Program-made: the position numbers and the translations under genes
The notes under the pieces: generated by a model
Told to the model about the DNA's origin: nothing
What the model saw: only the letters and a program-made list of their open reading frames with translations
The model's database searches: none
Shown here: piece after piece, positions 39,138-48,482 of the stretch
Layout of the letters: every line of letters starts with the position of its first letter
Position numbering within the stretch: position 1 is the stretch's first letter
From: Paramesorhizobium salinisoli
GTDB lineage: Bacteria; Pseudomonadota; Alphaproteobacteria; Rhizobiales; Rhizobiaceae
Assembly (NCBI RefSeq): GCF_003335045.1
Contig: NZ_QOZG01000002.1
Span: forward strand, 434,001-498,000
Length of the DNA: 64,000 bases
Reading direction: 5' to 3'

Positions 39138-39316
39138 ACACCCTCTGCCCTGCCGGGCATCTCCCCCACAAGGGGGGAGATTAGCCGTCATCTGCGTTGG
39201 TACCAATCGCAGACGGTGCAGGACGAGGGCGGAGGGTCGTGTCAGCCAATCTCCCCCTTTGTGGGGGAGATGTCCGGCAGGACAGAGGGGGTACTGTCCC
39301 GCCAGCATTTTCATGA
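39138..39316. repeat. Palindromic mosaic intergenic repeat, copy A
   Basis: Begins with CCCTCTGCCCTGCCGGGCAT and a CTCCCCC...GGGGGGAG hairpin, has a variable centre, then the inverted version of the same unit ending GGCAGGACAGAGGGG, and a tail tcccgccag. Near-copies occur at 41649-41810 and 58964-59152. Resembles the RIME-type elements of rhizobia. Lies between ilvD and ccmG. Confidence 0.75.
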
Positions 39317-39339
39317 ATGGCATTAAGAGCGAACCGGCT

Positions 39340-39936
39340 CTATTCCGCTACCGCCTTCTCCACCGCTGGCATCAACTCATCGCGAATCGAAACCGGATCA
39401 AACGGCCCCACATGCTTGTAGAGGATCTTCCCATCACGCCCGACGAGGAAAGTCTCCGGCACGCCGTAGACGCCCCATTCGATGGCCGCGCGTCCCGTCG
39501 CATCCGCCCCGACGGCTGAGAACGGATTGCCGAGATCGCCGAGGAAGCGGCGGGCGTTTTCCGGGCTGTCCTTGTAGTTGAGGCCGACCAGGCGGAAACG
39601 CTGGTCCCCGGCAAGCTGCATCAAGAGCGGATGCTCGGCGCGGCACGGTACGCACCATGACGCCCAGACATTGACGAGCGTGACCTGACCGGAAAACGAC
39701 ACGGGATCGAAGCCCGGCACCGGCTTGCCATCGCTTACAAGGCCTTCCAGCGGCGGCAGCGTGATGGCGGGCGCGGGCTTGCCGATCAGCGCGGAGGGTA
39801 TGACGGTCTCGTCGCGTCCCGACAGGAGCTGAATGGTGAAGATCGCCGCCAGTGCGATGAAAATCACCAATGGCAGCAGCGCCAGCAGGAGACGGCGGCG
39901 TGGGCCTGCAACGGGCGTCGTGTCGCTGTTGCTCAC
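39340..39936 (-). CDS. ccmG: Thiol:disulfide oxidoreductase CcmG/DsbE
   Basis: 198 aa, periplasmic thioredoxin-like protein anchored by an N-terminal helix (LLLALLPLVIFIALAAIF). Redox motif WCVPC in NVWASWCVPCRAEHP. Reduces apocytochrome c for haem attachment. GTG at 39936 overlaps the ccmD stop (GTGA), fixing the start; the frame is open upstream. Confidence 0.94.
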   Translation of the reverse strand: MSNSDTTPVAGPRRRLLLALLPLVIFIALAAIFTIQLLSGRDETVIPSALIGKPAPAITLPPLEGLVSDGKPVPGFDPVSFSGQVTLVNVWASWCVPCRAEHPLLMQLAGDQRFRLVGLNYKDSPENARRFLGDLGNPFSAVGADATGRAAIEWGVYGVPETFLVGRDGKILYKHVGPFDPVSIRDELMPAVEKAVAE

Positions 39937-40097
39937 GGCTTTTGTGCCTTCTGCGAACGTCGGCGAATGCCCTGCGCCTCGAGCCGCTGCAGTTCCGTCC
40001 GTTGCGCCCGCTGATCGATCAGCAGCCACGCAACAAGACCAAGGAGAACGACGAGCGAGACTCCATAGGAGGAAAGCACAAAGGCGAGGTGGTTCAT
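39933..40097 (-). CDS. ccmD: Haem exporter protein CcmD
   Basis: 54 aa: MNHLAFVLSSYGVSLVVLLG, one transmembrane helix, then a basic coiled tail (LQRLEAQGIRRRSQKAQ). Size and position between ccmC and ccmG are diagnostic. Releases holo-CcmE from the CcmABC complex. Overlaps ccmC by 4 bp. Confidence 0.92.
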   Translation of the reverse strand: MNHLAFVLSSYGVSLVVLLGLVAWLLIDQRAQRTELQRLEAQGIRRRSQKAQKP

Positions 40098-40864
40098 GCC
40101 TCTTCCCCTTTCTCGTCCGCTCTCCGCGCCGCCATGCGCCGCATGGCGATGACGCGCCTGCGCCAGATCTCGTTGCGCATCGCCATCATGTGCAGCGTGA
40201 AGAACAGGAGCGTGAAGCCGAGCGCCATCACCAGAAGCGGCCGGAGCAGCGTCGGGTCGATGGCCGAGCCGCCGGCGCGCAGCACCGATGCCGGCTGGTG
40301 CAGCGTGTTCCACCAGTCGACCGAAAACTTGATGATCGGAATGTTGATGAAGCCGACCAGCGTCAGCACGGCGGCAGCCCTGGCCGATTTCGCCGGGTCG
40401 TCCAGCGCGCGCGACAAGGCGATGATGCCAAGATACATCAGGAAAAGCACGAAGACGGAGGTCAGCCGCGCATCCCACACCCACCACGTGCCCCACATCG
40501 GCTTGCCCCAGAGCGAGCCGGTGATCAGCGCAAGCGCCGTGAAGGCAGCGCCGATGGGCGCAGCCGCCTTGGCGGATACATCGGCGAGCGGATGACGCCA
40601 GACCAGCGTGCCGACGCTAGAGGCCGCCATCAGCGTGTAGCACATCATGGAAAGCCAGGCGAACGGCACATGGATGAACATGATCTTGACGGTCATGCCC
40701 TGCTGGTAGTCGTCGGGGGCGTTGACCGACATATAGAGGCCCGCCGCCAGTACCAGCGCAGACAGCCCGGCAAGCCACGGCAGAAGCGTTCCCGCCAGCG
40801 ACAGGAAACGTGTCGGGTTGGCGAGATCGAGCAATCTGGTGGGCTGTGCGGCTGTATCAGTCAT
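40094..40864 (-). CDS. ccmC: Haem exporter/ligase subunit CcmC
   Basis: 256 aa, six helices with the WWD-type haem-handling motif GTWWVWDARLTS and conserved His in FIHVPFAW and TLHQPAS. Loads haem onto CcmE. No ccmE is in this window. Followed directly by ccmD. Confidence 0.95.
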   Translation of the reverse strand: MTDTAAQPTRLLDLANPTRFLSLAGTLLPWLAGLSALVLAAGLYMSVNAPDDYQQGMTVKIMFIHVPFAWLSMMCYTLMAASSVGTLVWRHPLADVSAKAAAPIGAAFTALALITGSLWGKPMWGTWWVWDARLTSVFVLFLMYLGIIALSRALDDPAKSARAAAVLTLVGFINIPIIKFSVDWWNTLHQPASVLRAGGSAIDPTLLRPLLVMALGFTLLFFTLHMMAMRNEIWRRRVIAMRRMAARRADEKGEEA

Positions 40865-40947
40865 CCCTGTTTACATAGCGTTACGGAGCAAATCCGGCAA
40901 TTCACCTTTGTCAAAATGCGTCAATCAGTACATCAATCGGCAGTATG

Positions 40948-41613
40948 TCAGTCGGTTGAGAATTTCAGCGCCGCCGAGGCAGCGAGGGGGCCGATTACCG
41001 CAAAGAACAGGGTAATCGCGGCGAGGATGAGAAAAGGGGCAAGAAACGGCGCACTTTCCGTCGTAGCGCCGTAAGCCGCCGATACCCCGAAGATCAGCAC
41101 CGGGATCGTCAGCGGCAGCACGATCACCGAGACGAGCAGCCCGCCGCGCGGCAGCGAAACCGCCAGCGCGGCACCCACCGCGCCGATCAGCGTGATGGCG
41201 GGGGTTCCGACGAGAAGGGTGAGCGCTGTCGCGCCAATGGCGAGCGGTGTCATGTTCATGAAGAGGCCGAGCATTGGGGCGGCAAGGACCAGCGGCAGCA
41301 CTGTGGCGGTCCAGTGCGCGAAGCATTTGACGAGCACTGTGACACCAAGCATGTGCCGGTCGGCGGCCATGACGAGAAGGTCGAGCGAGCCGTCGTCGCG
41401 GTCGGCCTGGAACAGCCGGTCGAGCCCGAGCAGTGCGGCGAGCAGCGCGCCGATCCACAGCATGGCGGGGCCGATGCGGGAGAGAAGGGCCAGGTCCGGC
41501 CCGACGCCGAAGGGCACCACGGCGATGACGGCGAGGAAGAAAAGGATGCCGACCAGCGCTCCACCGCCGGCGCGCAACGCCAGGCGGAAATCGCGGATGA
41601 AGAGGGCGGTCAT
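40948..41613 (-). CDS. ccmB: Haem exporter permease CcmB
   Basis: 221 aa, six helices: MTALFIRDFRLALRAGGGAL and later LVLAAPMLGLFMNMTPLAIG. ATG 41613 is the family start; the same frame is open into the repeat upstream. The 226-bp gap to ccmA is mostly the mosaic repeat copy B. Confidence 0.94.
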   Translation of the reverse strand: MTALFIRDFRLALRAGGGALVGILFFLAVIAVVPFGVGPDLALLSRIGPAMLWIGALLAALLGLDRLFQADRDDGSLDLLVMAADRHMLGVTVLVKCFAHWTATVLPLVLAAPMLGLFMNMTPLAIGATALTLLVGTPAITLIGAVGAALAVSLPRGGLLVSVIVLPLTIPVLIFGVSAAYGATTESAPFLAPFLILAAITLFFAVIGPLAASAALKFSTD

Positions 41614-41648
41614 TGGTTGGTTCCTCGGTCCGAGGAGTGCGCTGGAAT

Positions 41649-41810
41649 ACCCCCCTCTGCCCTGCCGGGCATCTCCCCCTCGAGGGGGGAGATTGGCTGA
41701 CACGAGCTGCGGTCCTTATCCTTCAACGTCTGCGATTGGTGTCGAACGTCGATGAAGGTGTCATCACCCCCCTTGAGGGGGAGATGCCCGGCAGGGCAGA
41801 GGGGGGTACT
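41649..41810. repeat. Palindromic mosaic intergenic repeat, copy B (between ccmA and ccmB)
   Basis: Same inverted CCCTCTGCCCTGCCGGGCAT units at both ends with variable centre. It separates ccmA from ccmB, genes that are usually adjacent or overlapping, so the transcript carries a long hairpin here. Confidence 0.75.
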
Positions 41811-41839
41811 AACGTGCCGAAGGGGGGTGAATGCTACGC

Positions 41840-42445
41840 TCATCCCCGCCCCTCCATCGCCAACTCCTGCGCGTTGTCCAGTCCGAGCGGCAGGTGCGTT
41901 GCGGCGACGATGATGCCGCCTTCGCCGAGGTGGCCTTGCATCAGCCCAGCGAACCGGGACTCCGAAATCTTGTCGAGCCCGGCTGTCGGCTCGTCGAGCA
42001 GCCAGACAGGGCGGTAGCTCACCAGGAGTTTGGCAATCGATATCCGCCGCTTCTGGCCGGTCGAGAGATAACCGAAAGGCAGATGGTCGGTACCGCCGAG
42101 GCCGACGGTTTCCAGCGCTTCATCTATGTCCTGTCGCGCTTCGCCGTTGAAAGCCTGCCAGAAAGCGAGATTTTCGCGCACGCTCAGCGCGGGCTTCATC
42201 GCATTGGTGTGGCCGAGATAATGACAAGCGGATTGCACGTCGGGGAAGCCGTCGCCGCCCTCCAGTCGCACATTGCCCGAAAGGGGCGCCAGCAGTCCGG
42301 CGATGATTCGCAGGAGCGTCGATTTTCCTGCGCCGTTCGGCCCTGTGACGAGGAGCGCAGCACCTGCGGCAATCACGAAATCGAGGTCGGAAAAAATGAG
42401 CTCGCCGCCGCGTTCTCCGCTCAGTTTGTCGGCCACAAGCCGCAT
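41840..42445 (-). CDS. ccmA: Haem exporter ATP-binding protein CcmA
   Basis: 201 aa. Walker A GPNGAGKST, signature LSTGQKRRISIAKLL, Walker B WLLDEPTAGLD. GGAGG lies 5 nt before ATG 42445 (MRLVADKLSGERGG), better than the ATG at 42469. First of the minus-strand ccm genes, divergent from acnA across 299 bp. Confidence 0.94.
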   Translation of the reverse strand: MRLVADKLSGERGGELIFSDLDFVIAAGAALLVTGPNGAGKSTLLRIIAGLLAPLSGNVRLEGGDGFPDVQSACHYLGHTNAMKPALSVRENLAFWQAFNGEARQDIDEALETVGLGGTDHLPFGYLSTGQKRRISIAKLLVSYRPVWLLDEPTAGLDKISESRFAGLMQGHLGEGGIIVAATHLPLGLDNAQELAMEGRG

Positions 42446-42744
42446 TTTTCCTCCGAAACTGGCCAGCATACCGGCCAGAAAATCGATGCCGCATCAATTC
42501 GCCGCAACGGGCATTTTTGCGCAACAACAGTCTGGAACAGTTATAGGAAACCCTTTATATAGCAGCTACCATGCCAGCGGTCGGCGTGGAAACCATTTTT
42601 GGCCGATCTCAAATGCCTGCTCTGTATGACAGGCCACGGGACGGACAGCGGAAATGACTGCACCCGCACCTTGAGTCGCGTCCTTGAAACGCAGCCTAGG
42701 CGTTCGTCCTGGTTTTCCGGCCAGTAGCATAAGGACGAACGTTC

Positions 42745-45432
42745 GTGTCTCATATCGACAGCTTCAAATGCCGTAAGACCCTCACCGTGGGGGACAAGGA
42801 ATATGTCTATTACAGCCTGACCGAGGCCGAGAAGAACGGTCTGGAGGGCATTTCCCGGCTTCCATTTTCGATGAAGGTTCTCCTGGAGAACCTGCTCCGC
42901 TTCGAGGACGACCGCTCCGTCAAGAAGGCCGACATCGAGAGCATTGCCAAATGGCTTTCCGACCGCGGCAAGGCTGGCGCGGAGATCGCTTATCGCCCGG
43001 CGCGCGTGCTGATGCAGGATTTCACCGGCGTTCCCGCCGTCGTCGATCTCGCCGCCATGCGTGACGCCATGGTGTCGCTCGGTGGCGATCCCGAGAAGAT
43101 CAACCCGCTCGTTCCCGTCGATCTCGTCATCGACCATTCGGTCATCGTCGATGAGTTCGGCAATGCGCAGGCCTTCAAGCGCAATGTGGATCTCGAATAT
43201 CAGCGCAATGGCGAACGCTACCGCTTCCTGAAATGGGGCCAGCAGGCGTTCCGCAATTTCCGCGTCGTGCCGCCCGGCACGGGCATCTGCCATCAGGTCA
43301 ATCTGGAATATCTGGCGCAGACCGTCTGGACCAAGGACGAGGACGGCGTCACGACAGCCTATCCCGATACCTGCGTCGGTACCGATTCCCACACCACCAT
43401 GGTCAATGGCCTTGGCGTTCTGGGCTGGGGCGTCGGCGGCATTGAGGCGGAAGCCGCGATGCTCGGGCAGCCCGTTTCGATGCTGCTGCCCGAGGTCATC
43501 GGCTTCCGCCTGACGGGCAAGCTAAGGGAAGGCGTCACCGCGACCGATCTCGTGCTCACCGTCACGCAGATGCTGCGCAAGAAGGGCGTCGTCGGCAAGT
43601 TCGTCGAATTCTTCGGCTCCGGCCTTGGCAATATGACGCTGGCCGACCGCGCCACCATCGGCAATATGGCGCCGGAATATGGCGCGACCTGCGGCTTCTT
43701 CCCCGTCGATGAGGAGACGCTGAACTATATGCACATGTCGGGCCGTGACGAAGAGCGCATCGCGCTTGTCAAAGCCTATACCCAGGCGCAGGGCATGTGG
43801 CGCGACGGCAATTCCTTCGATCCTGTCTTCACCGATATTCTCGAACTCGACATGGGCGAAGTCGTGCCTTCCATGGCTGGTCCGAAGCGTCCGGAGGGCC
43901 GCATTCCGCTCGAAGAGATCGGCACGGGGTTCGCCAAGTCGCTGGAGACCGAATACAAGAAGACCACCGGCCAGACGACCCGCTACGCGGTTGAAGGCGA
44001 GGATTTCGATCTCGGCCATGGCGACGTCGTCATCGCCGCCATCACCTCCTGCACCAACACGTCGAACCCAAGCGTGCTGATCGCAGCCGGTCTTCTCGCC
44101 CGCAACGCCGTCGCGAAGGGATTGAAGACCAAGCCCTGGGTGAAGACCTCGCTTGCGCCCGGTTCCCAGGTCGTCGCCGCCTATCTCGAAAGCGCCGGAC
44201 TACAGAAGGATCTGGACGCACTCGGCTTCAACCTGGTCGGCTTCGGCTGCACAACCTGCATCGGCAATTCCGGCCCCCTGCCCGCTCCGGTCTCCAAGTC
44301 CATCAATGACAAGGGCCTGATCGCGGCCGCCGTTCTCTCCGGCAACCGCAACTTCGAGGGCCGCGTCTCGCCGGATGTGCAGGCCAACTACCTCGCATCA
44401 CCGCCGCTGGTCGTCGCCCACGCGCTTGCCGGTACGGTGACGAAGGATCTGACCAAGGAGCCGCTCGGCGAGGACCAGAACGGCAATCCGGTGTTCCTGA
44501 AGGACATCTGGCCATCTTCGCATGAGATCCAGGAATTCATCGCCAAGAACGTCACCCGCAAGCTCTTCGCGGAAAAATATGCCGACGTCTTCAAGGGCGA
44601 CGAAAACTGGCAGGCGGTGCAGATTCCCGCGGGCCAGACCTATACGTGGGACGACAACTCGACCTATGTGCAGAACCCGCCCTATTTCGTCGGCATGGGC
44701 AAGGTTCCCGGCAAGATCGAGGACATCAAGGGCGCGCGGGTCCTCGGGCTCTTCGGCGACAAGATCACCACGGACCACATCTCACCGGCCGGCTCCATCA
44801 AGGCAGCTTCGCCGGCCGGCAGCTATCTCATGGAGCATGGCGTCGGCGTTGCCGATTTCAACCAGTACGGCACGCGGCGCGGCAATCATGAAGTGATGAT
44901 GCGCGGCACTTTCGCCAATATCCGCATCCGCAACTGGATGCTGGGCGAGAACGGACGCGAGGGCGGCTACACGATCCACTATCCCTCCAAGGAGGAGATG
45001 TCGATCTACGACGCCGCCATGGAATATCGTGCCGAGGGCGTGCCGCTGGTGATCTTCGCCGGCATCGAATATGGCAATGGTTCCTCACGCGACTGGGCGG
45101 CCAAGGGCACCAACCTGCTGGGCGTCCGCGCGGTGATCGCCCAATCCTTCGAGCGCATTCACCGTTCGAACCTGGTCGGCATGGGCGTCATCCCCTTTGT
45201 CCTCGACGAAGGCGTGAGCTGGCAGTCGCTGGGTCTGAAGGGCGATGAGATGGTGGAGATCGACGGGCTCAACGACATCAAGCCGCGCCAGAAGACGGTT
45301 GCCAAGGTGACCTATGGCGACGGCACGGTGAAGGAGGTGCCGATATGGTGCCGCATCGATACGCTCGATGAGCTCGATTACATGAAGAATGGCGGCATCC
45401 TGCAGTACGTCCTGCGCGATCTGGCAGCCTGA
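42745..45432 (+). CDS. acnA: Aconitate hydratase A
   Basis: 895 aa TCA-cycle enzyme, full length. [4Fe-4S] Cys in [10 protein letters not shown] near residue 435 and [11 protein letters not shown] near 500-503; C-terminal swivel domain with [20 protein letters not shown] and [15 protein letters not shown] start at 42745, preceded by AAGGA. A dispersed repeat and a strong terminator follow. Confidence 0.97.
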   Translation: MSHIDSFKCRKTLTVGDKEYVYYSLTEAEKNGLEGISRLPFSMKVLLENLLRFEDDRSVKKADIESIAKWLSDRGKAGAEIAYRPARVLMQDFTGVPAVVDLAAMRDAMVSLGGDPEKINPLVPVDLVIDHSVIVDEFGNAQAFKRNVDLEYQRNGERYRFLKWGQQAFRNFRVVPPGTGICHQVNLEYLAQTVWTKDEDGVTTAYPDTCVGTDSHTTMVNGLGVLGWGVGGIEAEAAMLGQPVSMLLPEVIGFRLTGKLREGVTATDLVLTVTQMLRKKGVVGKFVEFFGSGLGNMTLADRATIGNMAPEYGATCGFFPVDEETLNYMHMSGRDEERIALVKAYTQAQGMWRDGNSFDPVFTDILELDMGEVVPSMAGPKRPEGRIPLEEIGTGFAKSLETEYKKTTGQTTRYAVEGEDFDLGHGDVVIAAITSCTNTSNPSVLIAAGLLARNAVAKGLKTKPWVKTSLAPGSQVVAAYLESAGLQKDLDALGFNLVGFGCTTCIGNSGPLPAPVSKSINDKGLIAAAVLSGNRNFEGRVSPDVQANYLASPPLVVAHALAGTVTKDLTKEPLGEDQNGNPVFLKDIWPSSHEIQEFIAKNVTRKLFAEKYADVFKGDENWQAVQIPAGQTYTWDDNSTYVQNPPYFVGMGKVPGKIEDIKGARVLGLFGDKITTDHISPAGSIKAASPAGSYLMEHGVGVADFNQYGTRRGNHEVMMRGTFANIRIRNWMLGENGREGGYTIHYPSKEEMSIYDAAMEYRAEGVPLVIFAGIEYGNGSSRDWAAKGTNLLGVRAVIAQSFERIHRSNLVGMGVIPFVLDEGVSWQSLGLKGDEMVEIDGLNDIKPRQKTVAKVTYGDGTVKEVPIWCRIDTLDELDYMKNGGILQYVLRDLAA

Positions 45433-45439
45433 CAGAACA

Positions 45440-45477
45440 TGATCCCGGAGAGTTGCAGACTTTTCGGATGAGACCAC
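45440..45477. repeat. Dispersed palindromic repeat after acnA
   Basis: CATGATCCCGGAGAGTTGCA followed by gacttttcggatgag. The RC contains ATCCGAAAaGTCTGCAA, shared with the element at 3447-3508 between cysW and cysA. Confidence 0.55.
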
Positions 45478-45509
45478 GCGGATAACAAATATCCATTGTT
45501 GCTGAAAAC

Positions 45510-45539
45510 AAGCCGCCGGAACGATCCGGCGGCTTTTTT
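45510..45539 (+). terminator. Rho-independent terminator of acnA
   Basis: AAGCCGCCGG and CCGGCGGCTT pair around ACGAT, followed by TTTT. About 75 bp after the acnA stop. Confidence 0.9.
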
Positions 45540-45761
45540 CGTTCTTCTACTGAGGTTATCGGCGTAAGCCTCACCGCAACGTGACTTCCTATTGATGGGC
45601 CGGCTTTCTAAAAGTAGATGTCAACGACAATAATGGCAGGGAAGCGCCTGATAAGGCACCAGATGACAGCGAGAGCCGGAAGAGCAGCAGGGTTCGAACC
45701 GATCGCAAGCAGATGCCTGCGGGCCGCTTTCGAGCGAGTGTCGCATATCCGGACCGTGCAT

Positions 45762-46577
45762 ATGCGGGCCTCGTACCTACGGAAATGGAATCTTCCGCTG
45801 TTCGCCAGCCTCTTCGTCCTGTTGGCGCAGTTCACCCCTGCCGATGCGCAGGAGATCCACGAGGCGCACGCCAAGCATGGGCCGATCGTCAGCCGCGGCG
45901 TCGTCGAGCTTTTCACAAGTCAGGGGTGCGTTTCCTGCCCGCCAGCGGATGCGGTGTTGAGCGATCTTGCCAAGCGGTCGGATATCGTCGCGCTGGCCTT
46001 CCACGTCGATTACTGGGATTATCTCGGCTGGCGCGACACGCTGGCTTCGCCGCAGAATACGGCGCGCCAGACGGCCTATCGCAACGCGATGAAAGGCAGC
46101 ATGATCTATACCCCACAGGTGATCCTCAACGGCCGGGTACAGATCAACGGCAATGATGCAGCAGGGATAAAATCCGGTCTCACCCGAATGGCGGGCGGCC
46201 CGGGCGGGCTCAGCGTGCCCGTTACCATCACCAGGGCGAACGGTGAGCGCATCGTCATCGAGGCCGGTGCGGGCAAGAAGCCCTCGGCGCCCGTGCATCT
46301 TATCGTCGCCTATTTCGACGACAAGGCGTTCGTTCCGATCGGCAAGGGCGAGAACCGCGGGCGTTCCATCGTCTACCGCAATGCCGTCCGCGATATGGAG
46401 ACGATTGGCATGTGGGACGGCAAACCACTCCGCGTGGAAATCCCTGCCTCGGAGCTTGCGAAAAAGAATGCCTCGGGCTGTGCAGTCTTTTTGCAGGAAG
46501 TGAGCGACGGCACTCGCCTCGGACCTATCCTGGGCGCGTCGATGCTCAGGCCGAGCGATGTTCCGGCCGCGGAATGA
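45762..46577 (+). CDS. DUF1223 thioredoxin-like exported protein
   Basis: 271 aa from ATG 45762, which gives a signal peptide (LPLFASLFVLLAQFTPADAQ). The domain starts GVVELFTSQGCVSCPPADAV, a CxxC, then FHVDYWDYLGW and YTPQVILNGRVQ, as in DUF1223. The frame is open to 45618 and ATG 45663 has a fair AAGG; the true start is uncertain. Periplasmic; function unknown. Confidence 0.85.
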   Translation: MRASYLRKWNLPLFASLFVLLAQFTPADAQEIHEAHAKHGPIVSRGVVELFTSQGCVSCPPADAVLSDLAKRSDIVALAFHVDYWDYLGWRDTLASPQNTARQTAYRNAMKGSMIYTPQVILNGRVQINGNDAAGIKSGLTRMAGGPGGLSVPVTITRANGERIVIEAGAGKKPSAPVHLIVAYFDDKAFVPIGKGENRGRSIVYRNAVRDMETIGMWDGKPLRVEIPASELAKKNASGCAVFLQEVSDGTRLGPILGASMLRPSDVPAAE

Positions 46578-47074
46578 GCGTTCGCAGCTAGCCTAAAACC
46601 ACCTGAGATGAGTCGGGACAAAAAAACAGGCCGGAACTTGCCAGCCTGGAGTGGTTTAGCTGCTGCCATTCCGGATGCGGAAAGCTGAGTGGTTTCCAAC
46701 ATCCATTTTGCGACAGGGCAGGACGCCCTGCTGGTTCGGCCCAGGCAGCCCATTGGGCGGGGGGCTTGGGGTTAGGCTGTCCAGACCGAACCGTCTCAGG
46801 CAACATATGAATCTTGCTGGCATAATCAGGCTGGAATGCGAATTGGAAAAGGCGAAAATGTGGCAGAGCGTCACCAATGGAAACAAGATGTAGTGATTCG
46901 TGAGAAGGGATTCACCACGTTGCTGAACGGTTTTTTAACCAGTCGTTCCCGTTAGGGACTTGAAATGCGGAGGCCAAGGCTTCACCTTGAAGTCATCGAA
47001 CTGTCACGCGGCTTCTTGAGGGTGACTATCGCCGTTAATCGGATGGTCGGTCCGGACGCTTTGACAAAGAGGAC
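46578..47074. other. Intergenic region with long imperfect hairpin
   Basis: 497 bp without a convincing gene. Just after the DUF1223 stop, GCAGCTA...AAACCAC (46584-46602) can pair with GTGGTTTAGCTGC (46651-46663) around an inner CAGGC/GCCTG hairpin; a second hairpin CAGGGC/GCCCTG lies near 46713-46729. There is no T-run. These may be a Rho-independent-like element, a repeat remnant or a small RNA. Confidence 0.5.
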
Positions 47075-47467
47075 ATGATGGACGGCGGAAGCGGCGGAAA
47101 TAAAGGTTCATCCGAAGTCGAAGCTTCAGCTCTCTCGATGGATGCGGCGAGAACGCGCCGCCAAAACTCGTCCGTGACATTCGACAGGCATGAACTCAAC
47201 AAGATCCTGCGCATCTACGGCCGAATGGTTTCATCGGGAGAATGGCGGGACTACGCCATCGACCATTTGAGCGACCGCGCCGTCTTCTCGATTTTTCGCC
47301 GGACCAGCGAAGTCCCCCTGTTCCGCATCGAGAAGAACCCGAAGCTGGCCCAGCGGCAGGGCGCCTATTCCGTTATCGCGACGAGCGGGCTCATCCTCAA
47401 ACGCGGCCATGAACTGGAACGCGTGCTGCGCGTATTCGACAAGAGCCTGCGGCTGGTTCAGGCCTGA
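47075..47467 (+). CDS. DUF2794 family protein
   Basis: 130 aa: a variable N-terminus of about 35 residues, then SVTFDRHELNKILRIYGRMV, SGEWRDYAIDHLSDRAVFSI, LFRIEKNPKL and ERVLRVFDKSLRLV. This alphaproteobacterial family has no known function. GAGGAC precedes the paired ATGs. Confidence 0.88.
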   Translation: MMDGGSGGNKGSSEVEASALSMDAARTRRQNSSVTFDRHELNKILRIYGRMVSSGEWRDYAIDHLSDRAVFSIFRRTSEVPLFRIEKNPKLAQRQGAYSVIATSGLILKRGHELERVLRVFDKSLRLVQA

Positions 47468-47487
47468 ATTCCTGAATGCGCGCAAAC

Positions 47488-47518
47488 AAAAAGGGCAGCG
47501 TTTCCGCTGCCCTTTTTT
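47488..47518. terminator. Bidirectional terminator
   Basis: AAAAAGGGCAGC and GCTGCCCTTTTTT surround GTTTCC. It has T-runs in both directions, serving the DUF2794 gene and the convergent BAX-inhibitor gene. Confidence 0.92.
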
Positions 47519-47535
47519 CTGTCCGATGTCGATGC

Positions 47536-48267
47536 TTAATTCCGGTTGCCCAGGAACTGCAGCAGGAACATGAACATGTTGATGAAGTCGAGATAGAGCC
47601 GCAGCGCGCCCATGACGACCTTTCGGCCAGCCGTATCGGACTCATCGCCTTCGTAATACATTTCCTTGATCTGCTGCGTATCGAACGCTGTCAGTCCGGC
47701 GAAGATCAGCACGCCGATGACCGAGATGGCGAACTGCAGCGCAGTCGAGCCAAGGAACATATTGACGACAGAGGCGATGATCAGGCCGATCAGGCCCATG
47801 AACAGGAACGAGCCCATTGCCGACAGATCGCGCTTGGTCGTGTAGCCGTAGAGCGACAGCGCGCCGAACGAGGCGGCGGTCACGAAGAATGTGCGCACGA
47901 TGCTCTGGCCCGTGAAGACCAGGAAGATCGACGACAGCGACAGACCGACGAGAGCCGCGTACGCCCAGAAAATCGCCTGCGCAGCCGCGACACTCAAGCT
48001 CTGGATGCGAAAGCTCAGGAAGAACACGGCAGCGAGCGGAGCCAGCATGATCACCCAGCGAAGTGGGCTTTGGTAAAGAAGCTGGGCGAATGCCGGGTTC
48101 GACTGGGCGAGAACCGATGTGCCAAGAGCCGCGATGCCGGTTACGGCGAGACCGATGGCCATCATGTTGTAGACACCCAGCATATAGCTGCGAAGGCCCT
48201 GGTCGACGCCTGTGCCTACGTTGACGCCAGCCGGGCTTCGGGCTTGCATATTTCGATAGTCAACCAT
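47536..48267 (-). CDS. BAX inhibitor-1 (YccA/YbhL) family membrane protein
   Basis: 243 aa, seven hydrophobic segments. Family features: YNMMAIGLAVTGIAALG, SFRIQSLS, SLSSIFLVFTGQSIVRTFF, and the end GALRLYLDFINMFMFLLQFL. AGAGGAAACAA precedes ATG 48267. Inner-membrane; members act as proton/calcium leak channels or modulate proteolysis. Confidence 0.93.
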   Translation of the reverse strand: MVDYRNMQARSPAGVNVGTGVDQGLRSYMLGVYNMMAIGLAVTGIAALGTSVLAQSNPAFAQLLYQSPLRWVIMLAPLAAVFFLSFRIQSLSVAAAQAIFWAYAALVGLSLSSIFLVFTGQSIVRTFFVTAASFGALSLYGYTTKRDLSAMGSFLFMGLIGLIIASVVNMFLGSTALQFAISVIGVLIFAGLTAFDTQQIKEMYYEGDESDTAGRKVVMGALRLYLDFINMFMFLLQFLGNRN

Positions 48268-48482
48268 TTGTTTCCTCTTGCGTTGTCCCGTCCGGTGTCG
48301 GGGGCACTCCCCAGGCGCCGCTGGCGGGACCCCAGCATGCCTACGCAAGATTATGGGGATTCATTGGTCTTTACACAAGTACCCGTCACGAAAAACCGTA
48401 TTGGCGCATACTTCAAATATTCCAGCTTTTCCCTTTATACGCAATGGGTTAACCATTGACGGTCCGGATTGTTACATCTTCG

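Noticed and set aside
45685-45715. GGTTCGAACC resembling a tRNA T-loop
   Set aside because: The flanks do not form a T-stem and no acceptor or anticodon arm could be drawn.
46675-46893. 72-codon plus-strand frame in the gap before DUF2794
   Set aside because: No ribosome site, no motif and a repeat-like composition.
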